The notes: generated by a model from the letters alone, not told the origin. Shown: positions 7,801-16,784, counted from the first letter of the stretch. The stretch is 64,000 nucleotides of DNA from Nocardia jinanensis (GCF_014645735.1 NZ_BMMH01000008.1:209115-273114); one strand, 5' to 3'. Program-made: numbers and translations.

Positions 7801-8598
7801 TCAGGTCTTCGCCGTGTCACCGGGGTGAGTGGCGGTCGCGACCGACAGGAAGGCGGGGGGTTCGCCGCCGCCGTGGATCTGCAGGGTCGCTCCGGAGATG
7901 TATCCGGCCAGGGGGGAGAGCAGGAAGGCCACCCCGTTGCCGACATCCTCGGGCCGGGCCAGCCGGCCCATCGGGATGGTCCGCCCGACGGCGGCCACTC
8001 CGTCGGCGTCACCGTAGTGCAGCGCGCTCAATTCGGTTTCCACCGCGCCGACGATCAATGAGTTGATGCGGACCTTCGGCGCCCATTCGGCCGCGAGGGA
8101 AACCGTGAGCGAGTCGACCCCGGCCTTCGCCGCACCATAGGCCGCTGTTCCCGGCGAGGGGCGGTGGCCGCTGAGGCTGGAGATGTTGACGATCGATCCG
8201 CCTTCTTCCTGCCGGCTGATCACCGCGTGCGCCGCCTGCGCGACGTGCAGGGCCGAGAGCAGGTTCAGCTCGATGATCTTGGTGTGGAATTTGGGGCTGG
8301 CGTCCTGCGCCAGAGCGTAGGGCGCTCCCCCGGCGTTGTTGACCGCGTGGTCCAGCCGGCCGTGGCGCCGGACGATCTCGGCGATCATCTCCCCCACCGC
8401 CTCCGCGTCGCGCACATCGCACGGCAGGAAGTCGATACCACGCCCGTCCACCTCGACCGGGATATCGCCGGGGCGGCGGGCACATGCCACCACCGTCGCA
8501 CCCGCGGCCAGCAGGACGCGACTGATCCCGGCGCCGACGCCGCGGACGCCGCCGGTTACCAGAACGACGCGATCGGACAGGTCGATTTCGAGTGCCAC
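7801..8598 (-). CDS. short-chain dehydrogenase/reductase, Rv3549c-like
   Basis: A classical 265-residue SDR: TGGVRGVGAG cofactor motif near residue 15, VNNAGG, the SSLSG serine and YGAAKAG. It matches the place of Rv3549c, divergent from echA20, with a KstR2-type box in the short gap. It probably forms an operon with the downstream SDR at 6842 (47-bp gap). Substrate unknown, expected to be a CoA thioester from steroid rings C/D given the regulon. Confidence 0.8.
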   Translation of the reverse strand: MALEIDLSDRVVLVTGGVRGVGAGISRVLLAAGATVVACARRPGDIPVEVDGRGIDFLPCDVRDAEAVGEMIAEIVRRHGRLDHAVNNAGGAPYALAQDASPKFHTKIIELNLLSALHVAQAAHAVISRQEEGGSIVNISSLSGHRPSPGTAAYGAAKAGVDSLTVSLAAEWAPKVRINSLIVGAVETELSALHYGDADGVAAVGRTIPMGRLARPEDVGNGVAFLLSPLAGYISGATLQIHGGGEPPAFLSVATATHPGDTAKT

Positions 8599-8609
8599 CG
8601 TGTTAACCT

Positions 8610-8627
8610 ACCAAGCAATTGCTTGCT
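8610..8627. promoter_or_regulatory. KstR2-type operator, SDR / echA20 divergent promoter
   Basis: ACCAAGCAATTGCTTGCT has arms ACCAAGCA and TGCTTGCT, one mismatch from a perfect inverted repeat. It matches the core of the known KstR2 site (CAAG...CTTG). A further half-site, CCAAG, lies at 8631-8635. Confidence 0.8.
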
Positions 8628-8651
8628 TAGCCAAGATGCTCGAGATGCGAG

Positions 8652-9428
8652 ATGGGATACGCGATGGGGATCAAGCGCCATTCGGAATCCGCCGGTATCG
8701 CCGTGGTCACGGTCGACTATCCGCCGGTCAACGCCATACCCTCGGACGGCTGGTTCACCCTCGCCGACGAGATCCGCGCCGCCGGGCGCGACCCGCAGAC
8801 CCGCGTGGTGGTGCTGCGCGCCGAGAACCGCGGCTTCAACGCGGGGGTCGATATCAAGGAGATCCAGCGCAAACCCGGGCATCAGGCGCTCATCGACGCC
8901 AATCACGGATGTTTCGAGGCGTTCGGCGCGGTCTACGACTGCCCGGTCCCGGTGATCACCGCGGTCCAGGGCTTCTGCCTCGGCGGCGGTATCGGCCTGG
9001 TCGGCAATTCCGACATCATCATCGCCTCCGAGGACGCGACCTTCGGCCTGCCCGAGGTCGACCGCGGCGCCCTGGGCGCCGCCACCCACCTCTCCCGGCT
9101 GGTCCCCCAGCACCTCATGCGCGCGCTCTTCTTCACCGCGAGCACCGCCACCGCGCAGCAGCTGCACCATTTCGGTTCAGTGCTCAAGGTGGTCCCGCGC
9201 GAAGAGCTCGACGCCGCCGCGCTCGAGGTCGCCAAGGACATCGCGGCCAAGGACGGCCGGGTCATCCGGGCCGCCAAACGCGCGCTCAACGGTATCGACC
9301 TACAGGACGTGCACCGCAGCTATCGCTTCGAACAGGGGTTCACCTTCGAACTGAACCTCTCGGGCGCCTCCGACGAGATCCGCGAGCGTTTCGACGACGA
9401 TCTGGCGGCGCAGAAGGACAAGAACTGA
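8652..9428 (+). CDS. echA20: EchA20, steroid ring D ketone hydrolase
   Basis: A crotonase-fold protein of 258 residues. VDYPPVNAIPS, FNAGVDIKEIQR, GFCLGGGIGLVGNSD and FGLPEVDRGALGAATHLSRL are close to M. tuberculosis EchA20 (Rv3550). In that species the enzyme hydrolytically opens ring D of the bicyclic CoA ester left after A/B ring removal. It is the first gene of the echA20-ipdABC operon, with 16 bp to ipdA. Start choice lies between the ATGs at 8652 and 8664; neither has a strong ribosome binding site. Confidence 0.9.
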   Translation: MGYAMGIKRHSESAGIAVVTVDYPPVNAIPSDGWFTLADEIRAAGRDPQTRVVVLRAENRGFNAGVDIKEIQRKPGHQALIDANHGCFEAFGAVYDCPVPVITAVQGFCLGGGIGLVGNSDIIIASEDATFGLPEVDRGALGAATHLSRLVPQHLMRALFFTASTATAQQLHHFGSVLKVVPREELDAAALEVAKDIAAKDGRVIRAAKRALNGIDLQDVHRSYRFEQGFTFELNLSGASDEIRERFDDDLAAQKDKN

Positions 9429-9444
9429 CATGGAGCGGAAAACC

Positions 9445-10323
9445 ATGCGAGACAAGCGGAAAACGCTGGACGAGATCGTCGGCGAACTGCGCAGCGGTAT
9501 GACCATCGGGATCGGCGGCTGGGGATCGCGGCGTAAGCCGATGGCCCTGGTGCGCGCGCTGCTGCGATCGGATGTCACCGACCTCACGGTGGTCACCTAC
9601 GGCGGCCCCGACCTGGGGCTGCTGCTCTCGGCCGGGAAGGTCCGCAAGGCCTACTACGGCTTCGTCTCCCTCGACTCGGCGCCGTTCTACGACCCCTGGT
9701 TCGCGAAGGCCCGTACCTCCGGGCAGATCGTCGCGCGGGAAATGGACGAGGGCATGCTCAAATGTGGGCTCGAGGCAGCCGCGGCCCGGCTGCCGTTCCT
9801 GCCGATCCGGGCAGGCCTGGGGTCGGATGTACCCAACTTCTGGGACGGCGAACTACAGACAGTCGCCTCGCCCTATCCGGGTCCGGACGGGCGGACGGAA
9901 ACCCTGATCGCGATGCCCGCGCTGAATCTCGACGCGGCACTGGTGCACCTGAATATCGGCGACGCACACGGTAATGCGGCCTACCAGGGCGTGGACCCCT
10001 ACATGGACGACCTGTTCTGCCTGGCCGCCGAGAAGCGCTACCTCTCGGTCGAACGTGTCGTGGAGACCGAGGAACTGGTGAAAACCGTTCCCCAGCAGGC
10101 ACTACTGCTCAACCGCATGATGGTCGACGCGGTGGTCGAGGCACCGAACGGCGCGCACTTCACCCTGGGCGGCGAAAGCTACGGGCGGGACGAGAAATTC
10201 CAGCGGCACTACGTCGAGGCAGCGGGTTCACCGGAGACCTGGAAAACCTTCGTAGCCACCTACCTCAGCGGCTCCGAGGACGACTACCAGGCCGCCGTCG
10301 CGCGATTCGAGGAGGAGCAGTGA
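9445..10323 (+). CDS. ipdA: IpdA, alpha subunit of COCHEA-CoA hydrolase
   Basis: A 292-residue class I CoA-transferase-like protein, the same length as M. tuberculosis IpdA (Rv3551). MTIGIGGWGSRRKP, VVTYGGPDLGLL and SPYPGPDGR are typical. IpdA and IpdB form a complex that opens ring C by hydrolysis of a cyclic beta-diketone-like CoA ester, using the CoA-transferase fold for a retro-Claisen-type reaction. The ATG at 9445 is preferred over 9430 because TGGAG precedes it at good spacing and the N-terminus (MRDKR) then aligns with homologues. It overlaps ipdB by 4 bp. Confidence 0.92.
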   Translation: MRDKRKTLDEIVGELRSGMTIGIGGWGSRRKPMALVRALLRSDVTDLTVVTYGGPDLGLLLSAGKVRKAYYGFVSLDSAPFYDPWFAKARTSGQIVAREMDEGMLKCGLEAAAARLPFLPIRAGLGSDVPNFWDGELQTVASPYPGPDGRTETLIAMPALNLDAALVHLNIGDAHGNAAYQGVDPYMDDLFCLAAEKRYLSVERVVETEELVKTVPQQALLLNRMMVDAVVEAPNGAHFTLGGESYGRDEKFQRHYVEAAGSPETWKTFVATYLSGSEDDYQAAVARFEEEQ

Positions 10324-11078
10324 CCAGCACCGAAACCAGCACCCGGGCCGAGGTGTGCGCGATCGCCTGCGCCGAGATCTTCCGCGGCGCCGGGGAGATC
10401 TTCGCCAGCCCGATGTCACCGATGGCACAACTGGGCGCGCGGCTGGCGAAACTCACCTTCGAACCCGATCTGCTGCTCTCCGACGGCGAGGCGTTCTTCC
10501 TCGCCGAAACCCCGCCCATCGGCGGTAAGGCGCCGGTGGAGGGCTGGATCCCGTTCCGCAGGGTCTTCGATGTGCTGGCCTCGGGCCGCCGTCATGTGGT
10601 CATGGGCGCCAACCAGATCGACCGCTACGGCAACCAGAACCTCTCGGCTTTCGGCCCGCTACAGCAGCCGACCCGGCAGATGTTCGGTGTGCGCGGGGCG
10701 CCCGGCAACACCATCAACCATCCGACCAGCTACTGGATCGGCCGCCACACCAAACGAGTGTTCGGCGAGAAGGTGGATATCGTCGCCGGTATCGGCTACG
10801 ACAAGGTCGACCCCGGCAACCCGGCCTTCCGTTTCCACCACCTCCACCGGGTGGTCAGCAACCTGGGTGTTTTCGATTTCAACGGCCCGGACCACACCAT
10901 GCGGGCGCTGAGCCTGCATCCCGGGGTCACCGCCGACGAGGTCGCGGAGAACACTTCGTTCGAGATCGCCGACCTGGGCACCGCCGGGGAGACCCGCCTG
11001 CCGACCGCCGAGGAACTGCGGATCATCCGTGAGGTCCTGGACCCGAAGAAGATCCGCGACAGGGAGGTCCCGCGGTGA
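10320..11078 (+). CDS. ipdB: IpdB, beta subunit of COCHEA-CoA hydrolase
   Basis: A 252-residue beta-subunit-like CoA-transferase family protein (Rv3552 type). It starts at a GTG overlapping the ipdA stop (GTGA) and ends overlapping the ipdC start the same way, so the three genes are translationally coupled. VMGANQIDRYGNQNLSA and RGAPGNTINHPTSYW are characteristic of the family. It acts with IpdA in the cytosol. Confidence 0.92.
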   Translation: MTSTETSTRAEVCAIACAEIFRGAGEIFASPMSPMAQLGARLAKLTFEPDLLLSDGEAFFLAETPPIGGKAPVEGWIPFRRVFDVLASGRRHVVMGANQIDRYGNQNLSAFGPLQQPTRQMFGVRGAPGNTINHPTSYWIGRHTKRVFGEKVDIVAGIGYDKVDPGNPAFRFHHLHRVVSNLGVFDFNGPDHTMRALSLHPGVTADEVAENTSFEIADLGTAGETRLPTAEELRIIREVLDPKKIRDREVPR

Positions 11079-12157
11079 CTCCCCGGCTGCGGACCCCGCT
11101 GACCGAGCTGGTCGGGATCGAGCATCCCGTCGTGCAGACCGGAATGGGCTGGGTCGCGGGCCCCGGCCTGGTTTCGGCCACCTCCAATGCCGGCGGACTG
11201 GGCATTCTGGCCTCGGCCACCATGACCTACGACGAGCTGGAAGCGGCCATCGCCAAAACCAAGGCGCAGACCGATAAACCTTTCGGCGTGAACATCCGCG
11301 CCGACGCCTCGGACGCACCCGAGCGGATCGACCTGCTCATCCGCGAGAACGTGAAGGTCGCCTCCTTCGCCCTGGCGCCGAAGAAAGACCTCATCGCGAA
11401 GCTGAAAGACGCGGGCGTCGTGGTGGTCCCGTCGATCGGCGCCGCCAAACACGCGGTGAAGGTCGCCGCCTGGGGCGCCGACGCGGTAGTCGTACAGGGC
11501 GGTGAAGGCGGCGGGCACACCGGCCCTGTCGCGACCACCCTGCTGCTGCCGTCGGTCCTGGACGCGGTCGATATCCCGGTGATCGCGGCCGGCGGTTTCT
11601 TCGACGGGCGCGGCCTCGCCGCCGCCCTCGCCTACGGCGCCGCCGGTGTCGCCATGGGCACCCGCTTCCTGCTCACGCAGGAGAGCAGCGTCCCGGATTC
11701 GGTGAAACAGGAATACCTGCGCCGCCAACTGGGCGAAACCGTGGTGTCCACCAAGGTCGACGGTATGCCGCACCGGGTGCTCAACACCGAGCTCGTGCAG
11801 AAGCTGGAGAACTTGGGGCGCGTCCGCGGCCTGACCGCCGCCGTGGGTAATGCGGCCAAATTCAAGAGTATGACCGGGATGAAGTGGTCCACGCTGGTCC
11901 GCGACGGCCTGGCCATGCGCAAGGCCAAGGACCTCACCTGGTCTCAGGTGATCATGGCGGCCAATACCCCGATGCTCTTGCGCGCCGGACTGGTCGAAGG
12001 CAACACCGAGGCCGGGGTGCTGGCGGCGGGACAGGTGAGCGGGATCCTGGAAGATCTGCCGACCTGCCAGGAGTTGATCGACCGGATCGTCACGGACGCG
12101 TTGGCCCGGATCGGCACCCTCGCCGAGATACCCCACACCGTCGATTCGGCCGGCTGA
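11075..12157 (+). CDS. ipdC: IpdC, flavin-dependent reductase of ring C/D degradation
   Basis: A 360-residue TIM-barrel flavoprotein of the nitronate monooxygenase / enoyl-ACP reductase II family. Visible features are the start HPVVQTGMGWVAGPGLVSA, the phosphate-binding segment VVQGGEGGGHTG and AAGGFFDGRGLAAALAYGA. Position after ipdAB identifies it as IpdC (Rv3553, 355 residues), reported to reduce a hydroxy-indene-CoA intermediate before EchA20 and IpdAB act. A terminator follows closely. The ferredoxin gene fdxB that comes next in M. tuberculosis is not here. Confidence 0.9.
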   Translation: MTPRLRTPLTELVGIEHPVVQTGMGWVAGPGLVSATSNAGGLGILASATMTYDELEAAIAKTKAQTDKPFGVNIRADASDAPERIDLLIRENVKVASFALAPKKDLIAKLKDAGVVVVPSIGAAKHAVKVAAWGADAVVVQGGEGGGHTGPVATTLLLPSVLDAVDIPVIAAGGFFDGRGLAAALAYGAAGVAMGTRFLLTQESSVPDSVKQEYLRRQLGETVVSTKVDGMPHRVLNTELVQKLENLGRVRGLTAAVGNAAKFKSMTGMKWSTLVRDGLAMRKAKDLTWSQVIMAANTPMLLRAGLVEGNTEAGVLAAGQVSGILEDLPTCQELIDRIVTDALARIGTLAEIPHTVDSAG

Positions 12158-12167
12158 CGAACCAAGG

Positions 12168-12193
12168 GCCCGCCCGCGAATTCGTGGGCGGGC
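12168..12193 (+). terminator. terminator after ipdC
   Basis: GCCCGCCC and GGGCGGGC form an 8-bp perfect stem around GCGAATTCGT, beginning 10 nt after the ipdC stop, followed by TTGT. It closes the echA20-ipdABC operon. Confidence 0.8.
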
Positions 12194-12334
12194 TTGTCGG
12201 CGGCCTGGAACCGCTGCCGGCCGGCTCGATTGGCGGGACGTATCGCCATGGCCCGGCGGACGGGGCGTGGGCATTGGTGAACCGTGCGGAGAGAAGTCCG
12301 AAACCCGGACGAACTCAGCAGATCCGGTAGGCGG

Positions 12335-13075
12335 TCAGCCCCGGGGCCACGGACGCACCTCACCCCAGCCCCAGGCGGGGGTGGGTTCGCCGGCGGAGTC
12401 CGGGGCATCCGGGCCGGAGAAGAGCAGAGCCATGCGGGTGCCCCATTCCAGATATCCCACGAAGGCCGACCGGAACTCGGCGTCGGCGGGCAGCCCCACC
12501 TGGTCGGCGGTGTCGATCAACAGGCTCATCCAGCGCTGACGCTGTTCCTCGGTAAGCGCCCGGCCCCGGTGCCGGGAGATCATGTGCTGATGACCGCCGT
12601 GGCGATCGGAATACACGGTGGGACCCCCGAAGACCTCCCCCAGCCACGCGGCCACATGCTTCGCGTGATCGGGATGCATTCCCTCGAACACCGGGGCCAG
12701 CACCGGATCTTCGGGGACCCGGTCGTAGAAGGCCGAGAAGAGTCTCTCGAACGCCGGGGCGCCACCGGCCCACTCGTACAGCGACGGGACCAGGGCAACC
12801 GGCTCGTAGTGCCGCATCTCCTCGATACCGGTCACATAGTCCTTGATCTCGGCGAAGAACGCGCGGAACTGGGGACTGTCGCGGAACTTCTCCAGATGAT
12901 CGCTCGCCGAAGTCCAGGTGAGCCGGAGGATATAGGTTCCGGGATCCTCGACGCACCGGTCCAGGTCGTAGGTCCGGCAGTACGGCGAGGACTGCAGTGA
13001 TACGGCGGCCCGCCGGTACGCGTCCTCGAACGCGGCCGGATCGCTGACGCGGTACCGGATGTACTCGGTGATCAT
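12335..13075 (-). CDS. ABM-domain / group II truncated haemoglobin fusion
   Basis: A 246-residue two-domain protein. Residues 1 to about 95 form an antibiotic-biosynthesis-monooxygenase-like ferredoxin fold (MITEYIRYRV, then YILRLTWTS). Residues about 100 to 230 form a group II truncated haemoglobin: FYDRVPEDPVLAPVF, HGGHQHMISRHRGRAL with the proximal-His region, and RWMSLLIDTADQV with the conserved Trp. Such chimeras are described in a few actinobacteria. Oxygen, NO or peroxide chemistry is plausible; the substrate is unknown. The upstream ribosome binding site is weak. Confidence 0.8.
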   Translation of the reverse strand: MITEYIRYRVSDPAAFEDAYRRAAVSLQSSPYCRTYDLDRCVEDPGTYILRLTWTSASDHLEKFRDSPQFRAFFAEIKDYVTGIEEMRHYEPVALVPSLYEWAGGAPAFERLFSAFYDRVPEDPVLAPVFEGMHPDHAKHVAAWLGEVFGGPTVYSDRHGGHQHMISRHRGRALTEEQRQRWMSLLIDTADQVGLPADAEFRSAFVGYLEWGTRMALLFSGPDAPDSAGEPTPAWGWGEVRPWPRG

Positions 13076-13268
13076 GGATGAAGTCGACCACCTTGGAAGT
13101 AACCGCGCAAGAACGTACTTTGTGGTACGTGAGTGTGCGGCGGACCTACTACTCCTGCCCCTCCTGTACCTCCTGTACCTCGTCCCCGCCGCCGCCACGC
13201 TGGCCCTGTGACCGGCCCGGTGAGGTGGGCCGCGGACGATCACCCTGGAGCGAGGCGCCCCTGGTTCC

Positions 13269-14015
13269 TCACCCGAACGGTGTCCGCGGCCGCTCCTGCA
13301 ACTCTCCGTCGACATACATATCGACCTTCTCGTTGTAGAAGCAGGCCAGCCCCGCGATCTTCTGGCTCTCCGGTGTAGGGGTGCGATAGATCCACACCAG
13401 GTCCGGATATTCGGTTTCGCCGACCCGGATGTTCCAGTAATCGGCATTGCCCTTGTACGGGCAGCTGGTGTGGGTCTCGGAAGGCCGCAGCAGATCCATC
13501 CGGATATCGGTGAGCGGCAGGTAGAACCGGGCGGGCAGGCCGGTTTCGAACAGGATCCGCGGCGACCGTGAATCGGCCACCGTCACACCGTCGAGTTCCA
13601 CCCGCACGTGCCGGGAACTCGCCAGAACGTCCACCCGCGTGTAGGGGCTGCGCGGGTGGACGTAGATCGGCTCGTCCTCCTCGAACCATTCGTCCATCGC
13701 GTCCCAGTCCAACCGCACCAGATCGCGCAACCGGGGTGATTGCGAGTACTGGAGTGCGGCGCCGGGGGCCGTGGTGCCGTCGACGACGACGGCGTATCCG
13801 GTGCCCTCGCCGCGGCTCGCCGAGGTACGGGTGCTGCCGTCGGCTTCGAGTTTCGCGCGGATATCGGCGGCCGGGATGTAGTAGGCCGGGTAATGGGGGT
13901 TCTCCCACACCAATGCCGGCCGCACGGTATCGGCGACCAGGTGGCCGCCGAGATGAACGCGGACCCGCTTCTGGATGGTCTCGACCCGGACCTCGTCTCG
14001 CTGTGCATCGGTCAT
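13269..14015 (-). CDS. double DUF427 domain protein
   Basis: A 248-residue protein with two copies of the DUF427 fold. The first, about residues 15-130, contains KRVRVHLGGHLVADT and PAYYIPAADI. The second, about 140-240, contains RHVRVELDGVTVADS, ARFYLPLTDI and TSCPYKGNADYW. DUF427 proteins are small cytosolic beta-rich proteins, sometimes fused to or near transferases, with no assigned reaction. The conserved CPYKG motif is in the second copy only. GGGGGGT lies immediately before the ATG. Confidence 0.8.
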   Translation of the reverse strand: MTDAQRDEVRVETIQKRVRVHLGGHLVADTVRPALVWENPHYPAYYIPAADIRAKLEADGSTRTSASRGEGTGYAVVVDGTTAPGAALQYSQSPRLRDLVRLDWDAMDEWFEEDEPIYVHPRSPYTRVDVLASSRHVRVELDGVTVADSRSPRILFETGLPARFYLPLTDIRMDLLRPSETHTSCPYKGNADYWNIRVGETEYPDLVWIYRTPTPESQKIAGLACFYNEKVDMYVDGELQERPRTPFG

Positions 14016-14108
14016 ACCCCCCGACCCTACGCCGGGCAGGTTCGCCCGGCGGTCACGAAAAGCGGGCCCCGCCTGTCGGCGGGACCCGCGGGCGACCTCT
14101 CGTGAAGG

Positions 14109-15356
14109 TCAGTCTCCGACCGTGATGGCCTGTGCCTCTTCCACACTGTGCGGGGCCGGGTCGTGGTCGTCTATATGGGCGAGAGCGGAGCGGCCGGCCA
14201 GCAGCACCGCGACGCCCGCGGCGGTGCAGACCGCGCCCACCCAGAAGGGCAGCGAAACACTGGTCTCACCGAGCTTGCCCGCCAGCCAGGGCGCGGCGGC
14301 GCCGCCGGCGAATCGGACGAAGCTGTAGGCGGCGGACGCGGTCGAGCGCTCGACCGGAGCGGAGATCATGACGGCCTCGGTGATCAGCGTGTTGTTCACA
14401 CCGAGGAACAGGCCCGCCAGGACCACACCGGCGATCAGCACCGGCTTGTGCTCGGCGAACAGGGCCATCACCGCCAGGTCGGCGGCGAACAGACCGACCG
14501 CCACCGCGATCATCGGCAACGTGCCGAAGCGGCGCTGGAGCTTCGGCGCGAAGAACACCGAAGCCACGGCCAGCAGGATGCCCCAGCCGCAGAAGATGAA
14601 GCCGATCGCGTAGGTACCCATATCCAGCGGGAACGGGGTGTAGGCGAGCAGGGTGAAGAAGCCGAAGTTGTAGAGCAGCGCCGTGATGCTCACGACCAGC
14701 AGACCGCGGTGGCGCAATGCTTTGAACGGCGCGGCCAGCGAGGTCGGTCGAGCGGCTTTCGGGCTCTCGGGCAGCAGGACGACGATCGCGACGAAGGCGA
14801 CGGCCATCAGCACGGACACGCCGAAGAACGGGCCGCGCCAGCTGATGCCGCCGAGCACACCGCCCAGCAGCGGCCCGGTGGCGATACCGATACCCAGTGC
14901 GGCCTCGTAGAGGATGATGGCGCGGGCGACCCCGCCGCTGGCGGCGCCGACGATGGTGGCCAGCGCGGTCGCGATGAACAGCGCGTTGCCCAGACCCCAG
15001 CCCGCGCGGAATCCGACGATCTGCCCGACCGTGCCCGAACAACCCGCCAGCGCCGCGAAGATGATGATCAGTGTCAGGCCGGCGAGCAGCGTCTTCTTCG
15101 CGCCGAATCGGCTGGAGACCACACCCGTGACCAGCATGGCGACGCCGGTGACGAGCATATAGCTGGTGAACAGCAGCGATACCTGCGAAGGCGAGGCATC
15201 GAGCTGTTCACCGATGGGTTTGAGAATCGGATCGACCAGGCCGATGCCCATGAACGCGATAACGCTGGCGAAGGCGACGGCCCAGACCGCCTTCGGCTGC
15301 CCGGTCGATGTGCTGTGTCGATCCGGCTCGGTGTCCGTCCTGGTCGTGATGCTCAT
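14109..15356 (-). CDS. MFS drug-efflux-type transporter
   Basis: A 415-residue major facilitator with about 12 hydrophobic segments. The motif A region GVVSSRFGAKKTLLAG lies between helices 2 and 3, and a DHA1-type organisation is evident. The start codon overlaps the stop of the MarR gene by one base (TGATG), so the regulator and pump are co-translated. Substrate unknown; export of small toxic molecules under MarR control is the usual arrangement. Confidence 0.85.
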   Translation of the reverse strand: MSITTRTDTEPDRHSTSTGQPKAVWAVAFASVIAFMGIGLVDPILKPIGEQLDASPSQVSLLFTSYMLVTGVAMLVTGVVSSRFGAKKTLLAGLTLIIIFAALAGCSGTVGQIVGFRAGWGLGNALFIATALATIVGAASGGVARAIILYEAALGIGIATGPLLGGVLGGISWRGPFFGVSVLMAVAFVAIVVLLPESPKAARPTSLAAPFKALRHRGLLVVSITALLYNFGFFTLLAYTPFPLDMGTYAIGFIFCGWGILLAVASVFFAPKLQRRFGTLPMIAVAVGLFAADLAVMALFAEHKPVLIAGVVLAGLFLGVNNTLITEAVMISAPVERSTASAAYSFVRFAGGAAAPWLAGKLGETSVSLPFWVGAVCTAAGVAVLLAGRSALAHIDDHDPAPHSVEEAQAITVGD

Positions 15357-15823
15357 CAGTGTTTCCTCGATTGCGTGTGGTTCCCGGCCGACTCCCGGAT
15401 CGCCGCCAGTAGCTCCCGTAGATCGGCTGCGAGTCCGGTCAGGCGTTCGGCGTCGAATCCGGGTAGTGGGCCGGACAGCGCCTCGCGCATGGACGCGCGG
15501 GTGGCGGCGAGCCGGGCATGCCCGGCCGGCGTGAGTTGTACGACGACCGCGCGCGAATCGTCCGGGTCACGGTGGCGGGAGGCGTATCCCTCCCCCACCA
15601 GCCGGGCGATGAGAGCGGTCGCGGTGGGTTGCGATGTGCGATCGATACGAGCGAATTCGCTGACCCGCAGCGAACCGTGTTCCTCGAGCACTGCCAGTGC
15701 GCGCACGGTGGCGCGCGGCAGGTCGTCGACACTGAGCGTTCCCGCCGCACGCGTGAGCCGACCCGCGGTGACCAGCAGATCGACGACGGTGTCGTCCACA
15801 TCGGTTACCGGGTTCGGCTGCAC
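15356..15823 (-). CDS. MarR-family regulator
   Basis: A 155-residue winged-helix protein: LRVSEFARIDRTSQPTATAL is the recognition region, and YASRHRDPDDSRAVVVQLT is the wing with the conserved DxR motif. It starts at GTG (15823). As first gene of a two-gene operon it most likely represses itself and the MFS pump. Confidence 0.85.
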   Translation of the reverse strand: MQPNPVTDVDDTVVDLLVTAGRLTRAAGTLSVDDLPRATVRALAVLEEHGSLRVSEFARIDRTSQPTATALIARLVGEGYASRHRDPDDSRAVVVQLTPAGHARLAATRASMREALSGPLPGFDAERLTGLAADLRELLAAIRESAGNHTQSRKH

Positions 15824-15837
15824 CGAAATATTATTAC

Positions 15838-15850
15838 ATAGGCTAACTAT
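15838..15850. promoter_or_regulatory. AT-rich candidate operator before the MarR gene
   Basis: ATAGGCTAACTAT has inverted ATAG/CTAT ends and lies in the only A/T-rich stretch nearby, 15 bp upstream of the MarR start. It also covers the stop codon of the TetR remnant, so the promoter may have arisen in that pseudogene. Confidence 0.4.
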
Positions 15851-16061
15851 CTATTTCCAGGCCCGCCGGTGGGATGCCCGCCACATGCCTCAATTGCGCG
15901 AGGAAAGACCCCCGGTCCTCACCCCGGATGACGTAGTGACAGGCCGCCAGCCGGACGATCGCCGCGGCGACGATATCGGCGTCGGCACCCTCGACCATCG
16001 GCCGGATGAGTTCACGCATGATCGGCATGACGCGGGCGAGTTCGGCTACGCGAGTTGCACG
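15843..16061 (-). pseudogene. TetR-family regulator, 5' part deleted
   Basis: About 70 residues of TetR C-terminal ligand domain remain: VAELARVMPIMRELIRPMV, then IVAAAIVRLAACHYVI and a normal stop. No helix-turn-helix is present. Upstream, the frame runs into sequence antisense to the P450 fragment, so the DNA-binding half is lost. With the P450 remnant this looks like a once-divergent pair whose shared promoter and both 5' ends were removed by one deletion. Confidence 0.7.
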
Positions 16062-16777
16062 CACTCCCGCTGGAACGCCGGCCCGGGGCCACCGGAATGC
16101 GTCCCGAAGCGGCGGAGGCGATCCAGGAAGCCGGTCGCTACTACTTCGAACTGATCCTGGAACGACGTGCCCGCCCACGGGAGGACATGATCAGCCACCT
16201 CATCGCGGCCGAAGTCGACCGCGATGACGGGACGAAAACTGCGCTGACCGATATCGAGATCGCCGGATTCATCTCGCCGCTGGGCGGCGCGGGCGCCGAA
16301 ACAGTCGCCAAACTCGTCGGCATCGCCGCCGTACTCTTCGCCGATCACCCCGAGCAGTGGCGTGCACTGCGCACCGATCGATCGAAGATCCCCGCGGCGT
16401 TCGAAGAAGTGCTGCGCTACGACGGGCCTGTCCAATACGACCTGCGCTACACGCTGCACGATGTACAGCTACACGACAGGACCATCCCCCAGGGCAGCTA
16501 TGTGCTGATGTTGCTCGCCTCGGCCACCCGCGACGACCAGGCGTTCCCCGATGCCGGCCGGTTCGATATCGACCGGCCGCATTCCGGGCACAACCTCGGC
16601 TTCGGGTACGGCATCCACAGTTGCCTCGGCGCCGCCCTGGCCAGGCTGGAGGGCCGGATCGCGCTGGACGCGCTACTGGATGTGATGCCCGAATACGCGC
16701 TCGATCGGGCCGGCCTGCGCCGGGCGACGGTCACCAATGTCGCCGGGTGGGCCAATGTGCCTATCCGGGTCGGCTGA
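16055..16777 (+). pseudogene. cytochrome P450, N-terminal half missing
   Basis: About 240 residues corresponding to the C-terminal 60% of a bacterial P450: RYYFELILERRARPREDM, the I-helix GGAGAETV, EEVLR (ExxR) and the haem loop FGYGIHSCLG. Roughly the first 170-200 residues (helices A-F) are absent and there is no plausible start; P450 similarity begins near 16097. It cannot form a complete fold. Substrate class cannot be inferred. Confidence 0.75.
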
Positions 16778-16784
16778 GGGGCGG

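Noticed and set aside
13078..13338. Cys-rich frame (YSCPSCTSCTS) as an attenuating poly-Cys leader
   Set aside because: Such leaders precede same-strand genes, but no rightward gene follows; the adjacent genes are leftward.
14148..16154. A 668-codon rightward frame opposite the MFS and MarR genes
   Set aside because: Composition (Gln/Asp/Arg/Gly-rich, no domain) is that of a high-GC antisense shadow.
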